From Clostridiales bacterium (GTDB lineage: Bacteria; Bacillota; Clostridia; Saccharofermentanales; Saccharofermentanaceae): DNA of 63,459 nt. The notes beneath the pieces are model-generated. The model saw only the letters and a program-made list of their open reading frames with translations, had not been told where the DNA came from and did no database searches. Each line of letters begins with the position of its first letter. The first letter of the stretch is position 1. Both the position numbers and the translations under genes were made by a program. Below are positions 24,712 through 34,500 of this stretch, in pieces. The stretch covers positions 1-63,459 of the forward strand of contig JAFRRJ010000049.1 of the NCBI GenBank assembly GCA_017428155.1, written 5' to 3'.

Positions 24712-26502
24712 ATGAGAGATGTTAATGAAATAATAAACAGGGTAGGTTCAAACAGCGATTTTTCCGGACTGCTGTTGAGTTTAAAAGAAAGATATGCCGG
24801 ACAAACCCTGTTCGTATATGAGAATGAGAACAATGAATCAATAGAGCGGACATATGCTGAATTTGTTGATGATGTTATGTTTTCTGCCAATTGGATAAAT
24901 GATCATATAAGGGAAAAAGAAAACAAGCATTTGGCAGCTTTTGTCAAGAATGATTATGAATATATCGTTTTGTATTCCGCAAGTTTATGCGGAGCCGGCG
25001 TTTTTATATTGATAGATGATAAATTAGAACCGGAATTGATCTGCGATAACTTAAAAGCTTTGGACGTTGACCTGATTATAGCTGACAGTGCTTTTAGCGA
25101 AAGGCTGAAAGAGGATCAATTCAGCAGCGTAAGCGGGATTGAATGTATAAATATCAGCGAGATGGTTCAGGAGCGGGCAAGAAAAGAACAGACATCTTTG
25201 ACTCTGAATTTTGTCCCCAAATCTCCTGATGAATTGCATGTTATTGTTCCTACCTCTGGAACTTTGTCAAAATTTCAGAAATACGTAATGCTGTCTGCAA
25301 CAAATTTCATATCCTGTGTGAAGTCAAACATTGAGGCCGGTGTAGATACGTACAGATATAAGAACGAGCAAAAGGTCTTATCCGTTTTGCCGCTGGTGCA
25401 CGTTTTTGCATTGATGGCTAATGTGTTATTGCCGATATGCTGTGGAGATCAGGTTATTCTCTCAAAAGGACTCGAAAATCTGGCTTCAGATCTGCTGAAG
25501 TATAATCCCACAAGTTTGTGTGTTGTTCCGCTGATTGCAGAAGGTATAATGCGAAAATACGTGATAAGCAAAAAGAATACACCTGAGCTTGAGAGCAGCA
25601 GTGTTTTCGGCACTGATTTTGGCGAGATCATGCTGGCCGGAGCGAATGTGTCAGAGGATTTGGTAAAAGCCTATGATTCATTGGGTTATAACGTTATGCG
25701 TGCATACGGCATGAGTGAAGCAACTGCCAATGTAATCACCTCCTTCCAGTTAAACAGGGAGCGGGACTATAAGACTTTGGGACATGCGATGCCCGGAATA
25801 GAGATCAAAACTATCGATGGAGAGATCTGCGTCAAAGGCAAAAACGTTATGCTCGGCTATTACAAAAATGAGGAGCTTACCAAGCAAACAATTGTAGATG
25901 GCTGGCTTAAGACCGGCGATGCCGGTTACATTTCTGATAATGGAAGAGTCTACTTCTCGGGCCGAAAGAAAAGCGTAATAGTATTGAATAACGGGGAAAA
26001 CATTATTCCGGAGGAAATAGAGGAATTCTTCAGTTCAATTGATGATATAGAAGAGTGCGTCGTGTATACCAAAGAAGATAAAAAGCTGTATTTTCTTGGT
26101 CGGACGAGCAAGTCTTTCACTGAATATGATGATATTTTGTATAGCCTGCAGGTTAAGAACCGTGAATTGCCTTATGGCAAGCAAGTGCACAAGTTTATCC
26201 TGACGGATAATGAGATCCCGAAGACCGGAAGCGGAAAGATAATGAGGAGTTCTCTCAAGCAGTTCGTTGCTGTAAACGAAATACAAATGGACATTAAGAA
26301 AATAGTAGATTCCATGCTGTATACAAAAGTTGACATAAGGGGAGAAAGCAGCTTCAAAAATGATCTTGAGCTAAGTTCGTTTGATATGATGGTCTTATGG
26401 ACAGAAATCTGTAAGAAATTCAGCATAGAGATGCCTAAAAAGGTAATTATGAATTATAATTGCATTGCTGATATCAGCAATTATGTGGCTGAAAATGCAT
26501 AG
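24712..26502 (+). CDS. Adenylate-forming enzyme fused to a carrier domain
   Basis: A protein of 596 residues. It has the AMP-binding order: an altered P-loop PTSGTLSKFQKYV (normally YTSGTTGxPKG), YGMSEATANV, KTLGHAMPGIEIK, LKTGDAGYI, and the catalytic Lys in PKTGSGKIMRS. The last 75 residues are an acyl-carrier-like domain with FKNDLELSSFDM, which offers a Ser for phosphopantetheine. It probably activates a carboxylic acid and loads it on its own carrier; in this operon the acyl group could be placed on the peptide, with the BtrH-like protein as transferase. A fatty-acid or aryl-acid ligase is equally possible by sequence. Confidence 0.85.
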   Translation: MRDVNEIINRVGSNSDFSGLLLSLKERYAGQTLFVYENENNESIERTYAEFVDDVMFSANWINDHIREKENKHLAAFVKNDYEYIVLYSASLCGAGVFILIDDKLEPELICDNLKALDVDLIIADSAFSERLKEDQFSSVSGIECINISEMVQERARKEQTSLTLNFVPKSPDELHVIVPTSGTLSKFQKYVMLSATNFISCVKSNIEAGVDTYRYKNEQKVLSVLPLVHVFALMANVLLPICCGDQVILSKGLENLASDLLKYNPTSLCVVPLIAEGIMRKYVISKKNTPELESSSVFGTDFGEIMLAGANVSEDLVKAYDSLGYNVMRAYGMSEATANVITSFQLNRERDYKTLGHAMPGIEIKTIDGEICVKGKNVMLGYYKNEELTKQTIVDGWLKTGDAGYISDNGRVYFSGRKKSVIVLNNGENIIPEEIEEFFSSIDDIEECVVYTKEDKKLYFLGRTSKSFTEYDDILYSLQVKNRELPYGKQVHKFILTDNEIPKTGSGKIMRSSLKQFVAVNEIQMDIKKIVDSMLYTKVDIRGESSFKNDLELSSFDMMVLWTEICKKFSIEMPKKVIMNYNCIADISNYVAENA

Positions 26503-26517
26503 TTTACGGGGATAAAA

Positions 26518-28389
26518 ATGGACAAAATAATAATTCAATTGGTTAAATCCCATAATAGGGAGAAATTATTTCTGTATTTTTCTTATGTACTTAATCTTGC
26601 GCTGATTTCTGTGCTTGTCATGATTTCCACCGGATTAAGTAACATTACGAACGAATCTCTGAGTGCAAGTGACAAACAACAGGTTGAAGCGATTTTGCTT
26701 TCGGTAATCTCTGTTTCTGTTGCCGTTATCGTGTTTTTCCAATGGATCATATCAATGCAGTTCCGTGCTTTGTATTCCAGCCGGAAGAATTTCAATGACG
26801 GTGTCAGATTGCTCGGCGCGTCCGTTAAATCCCTTTTCGGCGTGTATTTCAGAGAAATGCTGCTGATGCAGATAGTTGCCGTAGTCTTGGGAATTATATG
26901 CGGACAGTTGATTTTTACGACTATAGCAAGAGTTATCGGAATGGACGTTCTGTTCATAGGCTTCTTTCAAATAGTCCTTTCATGCGTGATTCATCTTATC
27001 GTTTTATCATGCATGATCATGTTAACTTTTCGAAGGCTTACGCGAAAAAGTGTAATAGATTCCATTAGGAACAGTGATGACAGGACTGCACTGAAAACAA
27101 CAAAGTTTACTAAGGTTATGTCAATAGCAGCACCCGTTGTAATCCTTTGTATTGCAGTGCCGATTATTGCAAACGAGAAGAAAGACGCGAATTTGTATTT
27201 GTGTGAATTCATTCTCCTTCTGATTGCCTTCAGATTTATTCTGTTGGATTTACATAAGCTGCTTAAGAGTATGTCTAAGCGATTCGGTCTAAAGTCACTG
27301 TTAATGGCTGAAAGCATATCAGAAGGATTCTTTAAACGTATCCGAGTTGTTTGTATTCTGATCCTGATAAGTTCATCTTTATATTGCGGATTGCAAATGT
27401 TATATCAAAACGTCAGAACCAGTGCGCAGAAAGCAACGGAAGATAACATTCATTATGACAGTCTGCTTTGGTATGACGATATAAAGACTCACGACTCTGA
27501 AGCAACAGCTGGCTACAGTTATGCTTACAAATTCAAAACAAAGCATAAAGATACTGTTTGGTATATTCACGGCGTATCACCGGAATTCTTTGGGGAATGG
27601 GAGACTATTGTTACCGATGATCTGTCACCGGATATCAAAGAACCAATCAGTGATTATTATATGAATGCTGATTGGAACGGAATCATTGTCCCCAATACAT
27701 ATGCGGGGTCCAGAGACATCGGATCGGTTATTCAGGTCGATATTGATGGTCATGAAATCGAATTCACTGTTGTAGGAACATATTTCAACATTAACTTTGC
27801 ACATTTAAATCTGTATGCAAGCAAAGGGTATATTGAAAAGCAGTTAAAACTTCAGGATCAATTTAATGCCTTATATGTTAAGGATGAATCTAGTCTTCAG
27901 GGAATAGATTCATCGGGCTGCACGATTCAATCATATGAAGGTATGGTGAACGAGAGCCGGACTCAGGCTGTTCAAGGAACTTCTCTTGTTGAGATGGTTG
28001 CAATTGTAGTAATCGTTGCTTCGGCACTCGCGCTCTTAAACTACATTATGATATCTTCAAAAAGCGATAAACTTGATATCTCCAGACTGAAGGGTCTTGG
28101 GGTTTCTGATGCTGAGATTTACAGGATTTACGGAATAGCTTCAATTAATCCGGTGCTTATCGCGTCCATTGTTGCCATACCGGTTGCAATCCTTTTTGCT
28201 AAGGGCGTGAGCTACATGATGTTTGATCAATACTATTTCCGAAATGGATTCAGCATTCCATATGATTCTATGGTTTTGTGCTTTGTTATTTTCAGTGTTG
28301 TATCAATTGCTGCAAGGTTTTTATTTGTCAGGCGGGCATTAAATGCTCAGAGTTACATAAATGTTCTCAGGGACATAAATAGTTTATAG
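26518..28389 (+). CDS. FtsX-type ABC transporter permease
   Basis: A protein of 623 residues with FtsX/MacB-like topology. A first membrane helix lies near residues 20-38, a bundle follows at about 63-170, more helices at 190-285, a large extracytoplasmic domain (about 295-480, starting YQNVRTSAQKATEDNIHYDSLLWYDD) and a final three-helix set with LKGLGVSDAEIYRIYG. It forms an exporter or peptide-resistance pump with the ATPase encoded 13 bp downstream. Its place in the peptide operon suggests export of the product or self-immunity. Confidence 0.88.
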   Translation: MDKIIIQLVKSHNREKLFLYFSYVLNLALISVLVMISTGLSNITNESLSASDKQQVEAILLSVISVSVAVIVFFQWIISMQFRALYSSRKNFNDGVRLLGASVKSLFGVYFREMLLMQIVAVVLGIICGQLIFTTIARVIGMDVLFIGFFQIVLSCVIHLIVLSCMIMLTFRRLTRKSVIDSIRNSDDRTALKTTKFTKVMSIAAPVVILCIAVPIIANEKKDANLYLCEFILLLIAFRFILLDLHKLLKSMSKRFGLKSLLMAESISEGFFKRIRVVCILILISSSLYCGLQMLYQNVRTSAQKATEDNIHYDSLLWYDDIKTHDSEATAGYSYAYKFKTKHKDTVWYIHGVSPEFFGEWETIVTDDLSPDIKEPISDYYMNADWNGIIVPNTYAGSRDIGSVIQVDIDGHEIEFTVVGTYFNINFAHLNLYASKGYIEKQLKLQDQFNALYVKDESSLQGIDSSGCTIQSYEGMVNESRTQAVQGTSLVEMVAIVVIVASALALLNYIMISSKSDKLDISRLKGLGVSDAEIYRIYGIASINPVLIASIVAIPVAILFAKGVSYMMFDQYYFRNGFSIPYDSMVLCFVIFSVVSIAARFLFVRRALNAQSYINVLRDINSL

Positions 28390-28402
28390 AAAGAGGCAGG
28401 AT

Positions 28403-29086
28403 ATGAGTCAATCGATAATTGAACTAAGAAATGTGTTTTACCAGATCATGGAAGGCGATAAAGAGCGGGTTCTGCTTAACAGAATTAACTATTCCTTTGA
28501 AGAAGGTGCGATAACTACGATTTCAGGACCTTCAGGTTCAGGAAAAACAACACTCTTATACGCGTTGTCCGGACTGATAGATAATGTTGAAGGAGATATT
28601 GTTGTCAGCGGAGAAAACGTGAACGCTCTTTCACGCAAGGATAAGGATAAATACAGGCTGAATAACATAGGAATGGTTTTTCAGAATCTGAATTTGTTTT
28701 CTTTTATGAATGTAAAAGAGAATATTCTGGTTCCCTTGTATCTTCAGAATAAGAAGGTAACTAAAGAGTTGGAAAAACAATTGGACGATTATCTTATGCT
28801 TCTTAACTTGGGGCATATTCAAGATAAAGCCATCCCGACTCTCTCGGGAGGCGAGCAGCAAAGAGTTGCTATCCTCAGAGCTCTGATCTGTAATCCTAAA
28901 GTGGTTCTTTGTGATGAACCCACTGCCAGTCTGGATCATGCTAATGCAGAAGTGTTTATGCAGACTCTTACTGAAATCAAGAAAGCGACGGGCACTTCAT
29001 TTATTATTGCTACACATGATGATTATGTATACCGTTACGGAGAACACAGATTAAGAATGATAGACGGCAGTGTTGTTGAGAGCTAA
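28403..29086 (+). CDS. ABC transporter ATP-binding protein (LolD/MacB type)
   Basis: A protein of 227 residues. Walker A is GPSGSGKTT (about residues 39-47), the Q loop is MVFQNLNLF, the signature LSGGEQQRVAILRAL, Walker B VVLCDEPT, and the H loop ATHDD. The N-terminal LLNRINYSFEEGAITTISG is typical of FtsX-partner ATPases. It powers the permease encoded just upstream. It is the last gene before a terminator at 29182, so the operon probably ends here. Confidence 0.93.
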   Translation: MSQSIIELRNVFYQIMEGDKERVLLNRINYSFEEGAITTISGPSGSGKTTLLYALSGLIDNVEGDIVVSGENVNALSRKDKDKYRLNNIGMVFQNLNLFSFMNVKENILVPLYLQNKKVTKELEKQLDDYLMLLNLGHIQDKAIPTLSGGEQQRVAILRALICNPKVVLCDEPTASLDHANAEVFMQTLTEIKKATGTSFIIATHDDYVYRYGEHRLRMIDGSVVES

Positions 29087-29181
29087 TGTGTCTCGCGGTA
29101 AAGCCGGCGCCGTTTATAGCCGGGCATGCCATATTTATAATTTAGCTTATGCAAATATAGAACAACAATGATTTCTGTTAG

Positions 29182-29226
29182 ATAAACCTTCGCTTCCTAA
29201 ACGGCAGCGGAGGTTTATTGTTTTAG
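29182..29226 (+). terminator. Terminator of the peptide operon
   Basis: ATAAACCTTCGC (29182-29193) pairs with GCGGAGGTTTAT (29207-29218) with one G-U pair, followed by TGTTTTAGG. Confidence 0.8.
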
Positions 29227-29339
29227 GGGAATATATTGGGAAGCTATAACCGCATTACTTCAGAAATGCCTGATAAATATCACTTTTAAAATATAAAATG
29301 GTGCATGAAGTTGTAACTGCAAATAAGAAGATGTTCTCT

Positions 29340-31697
29340 ATGAAAAAGGTACTCCATAAAACCGTTTCTGCATTATTATTGCTGACTTTTATACTCTCCG
29401 TTGCTTCTTGCGGGATTAAGCAAGGTTCGACTAAACACGGCAAGGAAAAGGTCTCAGAAGATGCTCCGTGGTTCGACAGTAATGTTGTTGAGGTAGATCT
29501 CGGGATCGATTTTGAGAAAGTCAGGCCGGATTGCACGACATGGATGGCCGGTCTTGATGAGAAGGAGATAGTTCTCATCACCTTCGGTCAGTTCATAGAG
29601 TCCGAAGACAATAAATATGTTTCCGTATCGGTTATAGACAGAACTGCAGATGAGATGAAAAAGATGGATATCTCACAGGAGTTCAGTTCAACAGATTTCA
29701 TATATGATGCCGTTTATGAGGATGGCAGACTTACTCTTCTGGTCAACAAATATAACCCCAAAACATATGCTGTAACTTATTTTGAGGAAGAAGTGGATCT
29801 TAAGACCGGAAAGATCCTGGATATCCGTGAGCTTGATCCAAATATATTTGAAGCCGAAGGTGATGCTTTCACCGTGGGTGAGTATAAAGTTGCCGCCGGT
29901 TACAATTACCTTGGAGAAGACATGAAATACATGCTTCAGGTGCAGTCTCCTGACGGAACCTGGAATAAAACAGACATTCCGGAAACTGACAACGAGATAT
30001 ACGGAGCACCGGTCATTCTTCCGTTAAATGACACGACTGCATTAGTTCCCCTGGCAACGGAAAAAGGAACCCGTTATTATGAACTGGACCTCGTAAACTG
30101 CTCTGTGCAAAAGCCGGATGCAGAAGCTTATGAATGGCTTGATCAGAAGACTCTTAATGAGATCGGATCGGTTTTTTATGGCGCTGACGGTAAGATCTAT
30201 TTCAAGTCATCGACAGGTGTCTCAGTAATCGACATCGAAAATAAAAAGGTTGAGGAATTATTCGATTACGGTTGGTGTAATGTAAACAAAAACATGTTCA
30301 TGTGTTTTCAGATCGTTGACTGTACAGGAGATTCGATCCTTCTTTGCGGACAGGAAAACGGCAATTTCACGATGGATTATAACCGTGCAAAGGCTGCTTC
30401 AAAGTATTATATCGTTCAGCTGAACAAAGCCGATAAGAATCCGAATGCGGGAAAAACGGTACTCAGCCTTTACATTGGTGACGGCTACTATCCGGCAGAG
30501 ATAGAAGATGCGATCCTTGAGTTTAACGATAAGAGCGATGACTACTATATTGTTGTTACAGACAAATACAATAAGGCTGCCGGTAATGATTTCGCAAATA
30601 CTTCAGATATCGAAGACTATAATTTGGCGATGCTCAATGCCGGTAATGAGCTCAGTAATGAGCTGGCCATGGACATCATCAGCGGCGAAGGACCGGATAT
30701 CTTCTTGAACACGAGTTCTATCGGCCAGCTTAACAACGATAATTATCTTATAGACCTTGCGCCGTATTTTACTGATCTGTCTCCGGACGATTACTTCGCA
30801 GGTGTAATTGAAGCATCGAAGTTCGACGGCAAACTATACCAGATGCCTGTCTGTTTCAGATTGGACGGAATCATCACAGAAAGCAGATATGCAGGTGCTT
30901 CGGGTGTTGGAATGACCATTGATGAATATAAGCAGTTCTTAAAAGGTCCGCTTAACGGTGATGATGTAATAATGCTTGGTCAGGCACAGTATTTTGTTGA
31001 GCTTTTCAACGCGATGAGCGATAAGTTTATCAAGGATGGGAAGGTGGATTTTACATGTCCGGAATTCTCGGAACTGGCGTCTTTTGTTAAGGAAAATGTT
31101 CCGGAGAAAGCCGACATAAGTGAGGATTATATTGCCCGCGATATAAATATTGCCAACTGCGATACCTGCATGAATATGATGGAATACTTCAACAGAATGG
31201 CACAACATAACGGGGATATAACAATATTAGGACTTCCATCGTCAGACGGGCGCGGCCCTCTTGCTCAAGCGTATACTTCGGTTGCCATTTCCGCTGAAAC
31301 ACCTGATGCAGAAGAATGCATGGAGTTTGTGAGGATACTTCTTTCTGATGAAATTCAGGAGGAAATGGCTTTGAGCGAACACTTTGTGCTTGATCGAAAA
31401 GCATTTCATGAATATGGTTTACTGGCAGCCGACTACTTTAACACGGCCGGATCAAATCAGTTCTACTTTGAACTTCCTAAAGATTACGAGGATAACAGAC
31501 TTGTGTTTTCCGAAAAGGACATTGATAATCTTGAGGAACTTGTAATGAGCTGTTCAAGAGTAAGTTCAGAAGATTCATCGATAAGCATAATACTTATAGA
31601 AGAAATGCCAGCATACTTCACCGGGCAGAAAGATCTTGATTCTGTGATCGCGATTGCACAAGACAGAGCACAGAAAGTTTTGGACGAACGGAGTTAG
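29340..31697 (+). CDS. Large solute-binding-type lipoprotein
   Basis: A protein of 785 residues from the ATG at 29340. The signal MKKVLHKTVSALLLLTFILS ends in the lipobox VASC. The first 370 or so residues are beta-rich and propeller-like; from about 380 (LSLYIGDGYYPAEIEDAILEFND) the protein looks like a family 1 extracellular solute-binding fold (GPDIFLNTSSIGQLNNDNYLIDLAPYF, GKLYQMPVCF, LGLPSSDGRGPLAQAYTSVAIS). No importer genes flank it. It follows the peptide operon directly and its C-terminus resembles that of the lipoprotein at 38077, which also sits by a peptide-type ABC cassette. Confidence 0.75.
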   Translation: MKKVLHKTVSALLLLTFILSVASCGIKQGSTKHGKEKVSEDAPWFDSNVVEVDLGIDFEKVRPDCTTWMAGLDEKEIVLITFGQFIESEDNKYVSVSVIDRTADEMKKMDISQEFSSTDFIYDAVYEDGRLTLLVNKYNPKTYAVTYFEEEVDLKTGKILDIRELDPNIFEAEGDAFTVGEYKVAAGYNYLGEDMKYMLQVQSPDGTWNKTDIPETDNEIYGAPVILPLNDTTALVPLATEKGTRYYELDLVNCSVQKPDAEAYEWLDQKTLNEIGSVFYGADGKIYFKSSTGVSVIDIENKKVEELFDYGWCNVNKNMFMCFQIVDCTGDSILLCGQENGNFTMDYNRAKAASKYYIVQLNKADKNPNAGKTVLSLYIGDGYYPAEIEDAILEFNDKSDDYYIVVTDKYNKAAGNDFANTSDIEDYNLAMLNAGNELSNELAMDIISGEGPDIFLNTSSIGQLNNDNYLIDLAPYFTDLSPDDYFAGVIEASKFDGKLYQMPVCFRLDGIITESRYAGASGVGMTIDEYKQFLKGPLNGDDVIMLGQAQYFVELFNAMSDKFIKDGKVDFTCPEFSELASFVKENVPEKADISEDYIARDINIANCDTCMNMMEYFNRMAQHNGDITILGLPSSDGRGPLAQAYTSVAISAETPDAEECMEFVRILLSDEIQEEMALSEHFVLDRKAFHEYGLLAADYFNTAGSNQFYFELPKDYEDNRLVFSEKDIDNLEELVMSCSRVSSEDSSISIILIEEMPAYFTGQKDLDSVIAIAQDRAQKVLDERS

Positions 31698-31785
31698 TAT
31701 AACCGTTTCTTGACAGCGTTGGTCTATCGCGATAAACTAACCACAGGTTTAATGCAATAAACCGAATTAGAACGAGGTAAGTTAC

Positions 31786-31836
31786 ATGGAAGCAATGGTA
31801 TTGTTCGAAGCTGTATTTGACCTGCTTAGTTTTTGA
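31786..31836 (+). CDS. Possible 16-residue peptide ORF
   Basis: MEAMVLFEAVFDLLSF, with AACGAGGTAAG upstream. The peptide is amphipathic and hydrophobic. It ends 9 bp before the stop of the convergent TraX gene. Support is only the ribosome site and the composition. Confidence 0.25.
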   Translation: MEAMVLFEAVFDLLSF

Positions 31837-31844
31837 AGAATCTA

Positions 31845-32573
31845 TTAGTAGCCGCCCATGCTCTTCTTGATCAGATATAAGATCAGCATGTGAAGCGGGT
31901 AGATTGCATAGAATAAGATCTTGAGGACTGGTCCTTTGATGAAACCTCTTTTGCCGTTATAGAACGCGATCGGTATAAATGCCACACCGGCCTGCCATTT
32001 GCTTGGAAGAAGACATGCACCTGTTGCAGCTCTGAAGACGGGATAATTTCTAAGAAGTCCCATCAGAAGGATGAAGCAGAATCCTGTACCGCCGTAGTCC
32101 GAACGGAGCACGATGGAGATGAGGAGCAGAGCAAACAGCCAGATTATTTCCTTAGTCTTATTCGGGCTGGTCTTCATTTTCTCGATCAAGTATAACCCGA
32201 GATATCCCAGAAGAAGCGTGAAAAAGACATTCTGGCTGCTGTAGAACAATTTGCCGGTATGTTCGAGGTTCCATGGAATCTCTGATATAAGCGCGAAAAC
32301 AAACAAGCGGATACCGTACTTCTTCCTGTCGCTCGTATAGTGGAATCCCTCTGCCAGAAGAAAAGCAAATATCGGGAAGGCAAGTCTTCCTATCATGCGC
32401 ATCAGATAATATAAGGTGAGCTCTTTGCCTGCTATCTGAAGAAGCAGTATCTGGTTTTTCTTCAAAAAAACACTTGCCACATGATCGATCAGCATAGTAA
32501 TTACAGCGATGACCTTAAGGCCACTGCTGCTGAGGAACCTGAATTTTTCCGGGATCAATCGGTAGTTTTCCAT
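31845..32573 (-). CDS. TraX family membrane protein
   Basis: A protein of 242 residues with about seven membrane helices. It has the family pattern: LKVIAVITMLIDHVASVF (residues 19-36), LYYLMRMIGRLAFPIFAFLLAEGFHYT, YGIRLFVFALISEIPWNL, and the end LKILFYAIYPLHMLILYLI. TraX proteins are known from F-pilin N-acetylation, but chromosomal copies in clostridia act on unknown targets, perhaps as acyltransferases. AGGGTGAGG precedes the start. Nothing nearby suggests conjugation. Confidence 0.88.
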   Translation of the reverse strand: MENYRLIPEKFRFLSSSGLKVIAVITMLIDHVASVFLKKNQILLLQIAGKELTLYYLMRMIGRLAFPIFAFLLAEGFHYTSDRKKYGIRLFVFALISEIPWNLEHTGKLFYSSQNVFFTLLLGYLGLYLIEKMKTSPNKTKEIIWLFALLLISIVLRSDYGGTGFCFILLMGLLRNYPVFRAATGACLLPSKWQAGVAFIPIAFYNGKRGFIKGPVLKILFYAIYPLHMLILYLIKKSMGGY

Positions 32574-32717
32574 TATTTTTCCTCACCCTTGAGTATTTGA
32601 TGCCTCTATTATACTCTTAATGTATCTTTTAAGGCTTTGTGCCGGGAGCTTCCATTACTTTTTCGCTTAGCGGAATCATTACCTTCCTGACCATTATCTC
32701 CACCTGATCAGAATGAC

Positions 32718-34358
32718 TTAATCAACGATCAACCGTGCATCGTCCATAACTTTCTGCGGATTGCACGCTTCATATGCTGCCAGATAAGATTCCCAGTCGG
32801 AATCAAAATCACTGCTTGTTATCAGCTTTGGAAGCCATTCGTTCCTTAAGTCTTCAATAGCGGAAAGAGACTGTTCATCTATCCTTAAATCGAGCGGATA
32901 CCACGGCTTCTTATCGTAATAGACTGAACCGATCATCTCCACATAATCTGATACGCCGTATGCTTCGAAGCATTTCTTAACGGGCACTGACAGACCTGCC
33001 GTGAATTCTGATAACTGGTTGCGGCTCGTGTCACTCCATTGGGGCAGGCATGAATACTCGCAAACGTGCTGAGCTCTGTATTCGTCATTGTTCCAGTTTT
33101 CGCGCATTTCGGGAGTGCGGTAGTATTGGTCGTTTCCGTCTTTCAGATAGTCAACATTTTCGACACCCCAGAAACGGAGATCCATGATGTCCGGGCTTAA
33201 AAGAGCGTTGAAGAAACTGAATACAACAAACGGGTCTTTGCAGTCGGTTGTTACCGCAATGCCTCTGTCTGTATTGATGACACCGCCGTATGTGTGCCAG
33301 CGCTGATCCATGCCTTCTTCTTTTACGAGTCCCAGCGGAACATAGTCGCAGCCGAGTTCCCGGAGTGTGTATCTGCTGCCGTCTTCGGCCTTCAGGGGCT
33401 TGGTGTATGAGTCATGCAGGTGGTTTGAGAGAATGTCATACGAGGTGTAAGTTCCGAGCACACGGCCTTCGGCGAGCTTGCCTGTGTATTGTGTGAAGCC
33501 CTGATCCGCGAACTTGGGGTCGATTATGCCCTTGCTGTATTCCTCGTTCAGCTTCTTTAAATAAACACGTTCCGTGCCGGATGTGTTGTAATCAATGATC
33601 TCATTAGTGTCCGGATCGACAGTCAAGCTGCCGTTGTTGGGATAACCGTCCAGCATCGCAGGCGCGTTGCCGTAGTAAAGCTGGCATGTGTAAGGAATCA
33701 CCTCAGTGCCGTCGGGCATCACGGGATTGGCTTCGGCATATTTCTCGAGCAGGTCGAAGTACTGATCCAACGTCTCGATCTTCGGATAGCTGCCCCACTC
33801 AAGGACGCGCGCCTGGATCCAGAATGCCTCGCCGTTGTGCACATGCGATGTGTCTTCCTCTTTGTAGCGCCCGAAAACATCCGCCCAGTATATGTGGCCG
33901 TCTGCCTGCCTGTACATATCCCACTCTGCATCCGTGTAGAGCTGCTTCAACTGCGGGAACTGCTCAAGATACTCGTCCCACGCAACAAGGCGTCCGGCGT
34001 CATAGAATCCGCTGATACCCTGATCAACGTAGAGCATGTCGGGAAGCGTTTTCGCGCTCAAAAGCGCATCAAGAGAGAAGTCGGTGCCGACGGCCCAAAT
34101 CTCCTTAACACGCACATCAGTCTTGTCGGTGATTAGATCCTGTATCTCGTTATAATCACTCAGTTCTTTCCCGTCATGCAGCGTCGAGAACATCTTGAAC
34201 TCGTAGGTGAGTCCTGAGTCTTCAGTTGGTTCCAGCGAAGTCTCATTCGTACCCGTTTGCGTGAATGTGTTATCACCATTTTGAACGCCTGAGCATGAGC
34301 TCATTAGCGTCAACATCGAAAATATGATCAATACAGAAACAACCTTATTTGCTTTCAT
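32718..34358 (-). CDS. Extracellular solute-binding lipoprotein
   Basis: A protein of 546 residues from the ATG at 34358 (GGGGGATCGGGG upstream; the frame is open 32 codons further). The signal MKANKVVSVLIIFSMLTLM ends in the lipobox MSSC. The mature part is like family 1 sugar-binding lipoproteins (LipO type): KTLPDMLYVDQG, GRLVAWDEYLEQFPQLKQLY, DGHIYWADVFG, GVINTDRGIAVTTDCKDP and the end of the type DFDSDWESYLAAYEACNPQKV. It should bind an oligosaccharide for an ABC importer, but no permease genes are adjacent. The middle (about 33650-34000) is richer in GC than its surroundings. Confidence 0.85.
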   Translation of the reverse strand: MKANKVVSVLIIFSMLTLMSSCSGVQNGDNTFTQTGTNETSLEPTEDSGLTYEFKMFSTLHDGKELSDYNEIQDLITDKTDVRVKEIWAVGTDFSLDALLSAKTLPDMLYVDQGISGFYDAGRLVAWDEYLEQFPQLKQLYTDAEWDMYRQADGHIYWADVFGRYKEEDTSHVHNGEAFWIQARVLEWGSYPKIETLDQYFDLLEKYAEANPVMPDGTEVIPYTCQLYYGNAPAMLDGYPNNGSLTVDPDTNEIIDYNTSGTERVYLKKLNEEYSKGIIDPKFADQGFTQYTGKLAEGRVLGTYTSYDILSNHLHDSYTKPLKAEDGSRYTLRELGCDYVPLGLVKEEGMDQRWHTYGGVINTDRGIAVTTDCKDPFVVFSFFNALLSPDIMDLRFWGVENVDYLKDGNDQYYRTPEMRENWNNDEYRAQHVCEYSCLPQWSDTSRNQLSEFTAGLSVPVKKCFEAYGVSDYVEMIGSVYYDKKPWYPLDLRIDEQSLSAIEDLRNEWLPKLITSSDFDSDWESYLAAYEACNPQKVMDDARLIVD

Positions 34359-34500
34359 CCCCGATCCCCCAGTAAGACAGCACATATAATAATTTAGATT
34401 ATACACATACACTGATAATGCGCTCAACAGGAAGATGTATTTACTGTGGTTCAAAAGTAAAGTCCCATCCGTTTTTGTGGAATGCTTTTTTGACTTAAAA

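Noticed and set aside
33290..34136. Plus-strand ORFs inside the solute-binding lipoprotein gene
   Set aside because: They are out-of-frame shadows in a GC-richer stretch, with Arg/Cys-rich composition and no ribosome sites.
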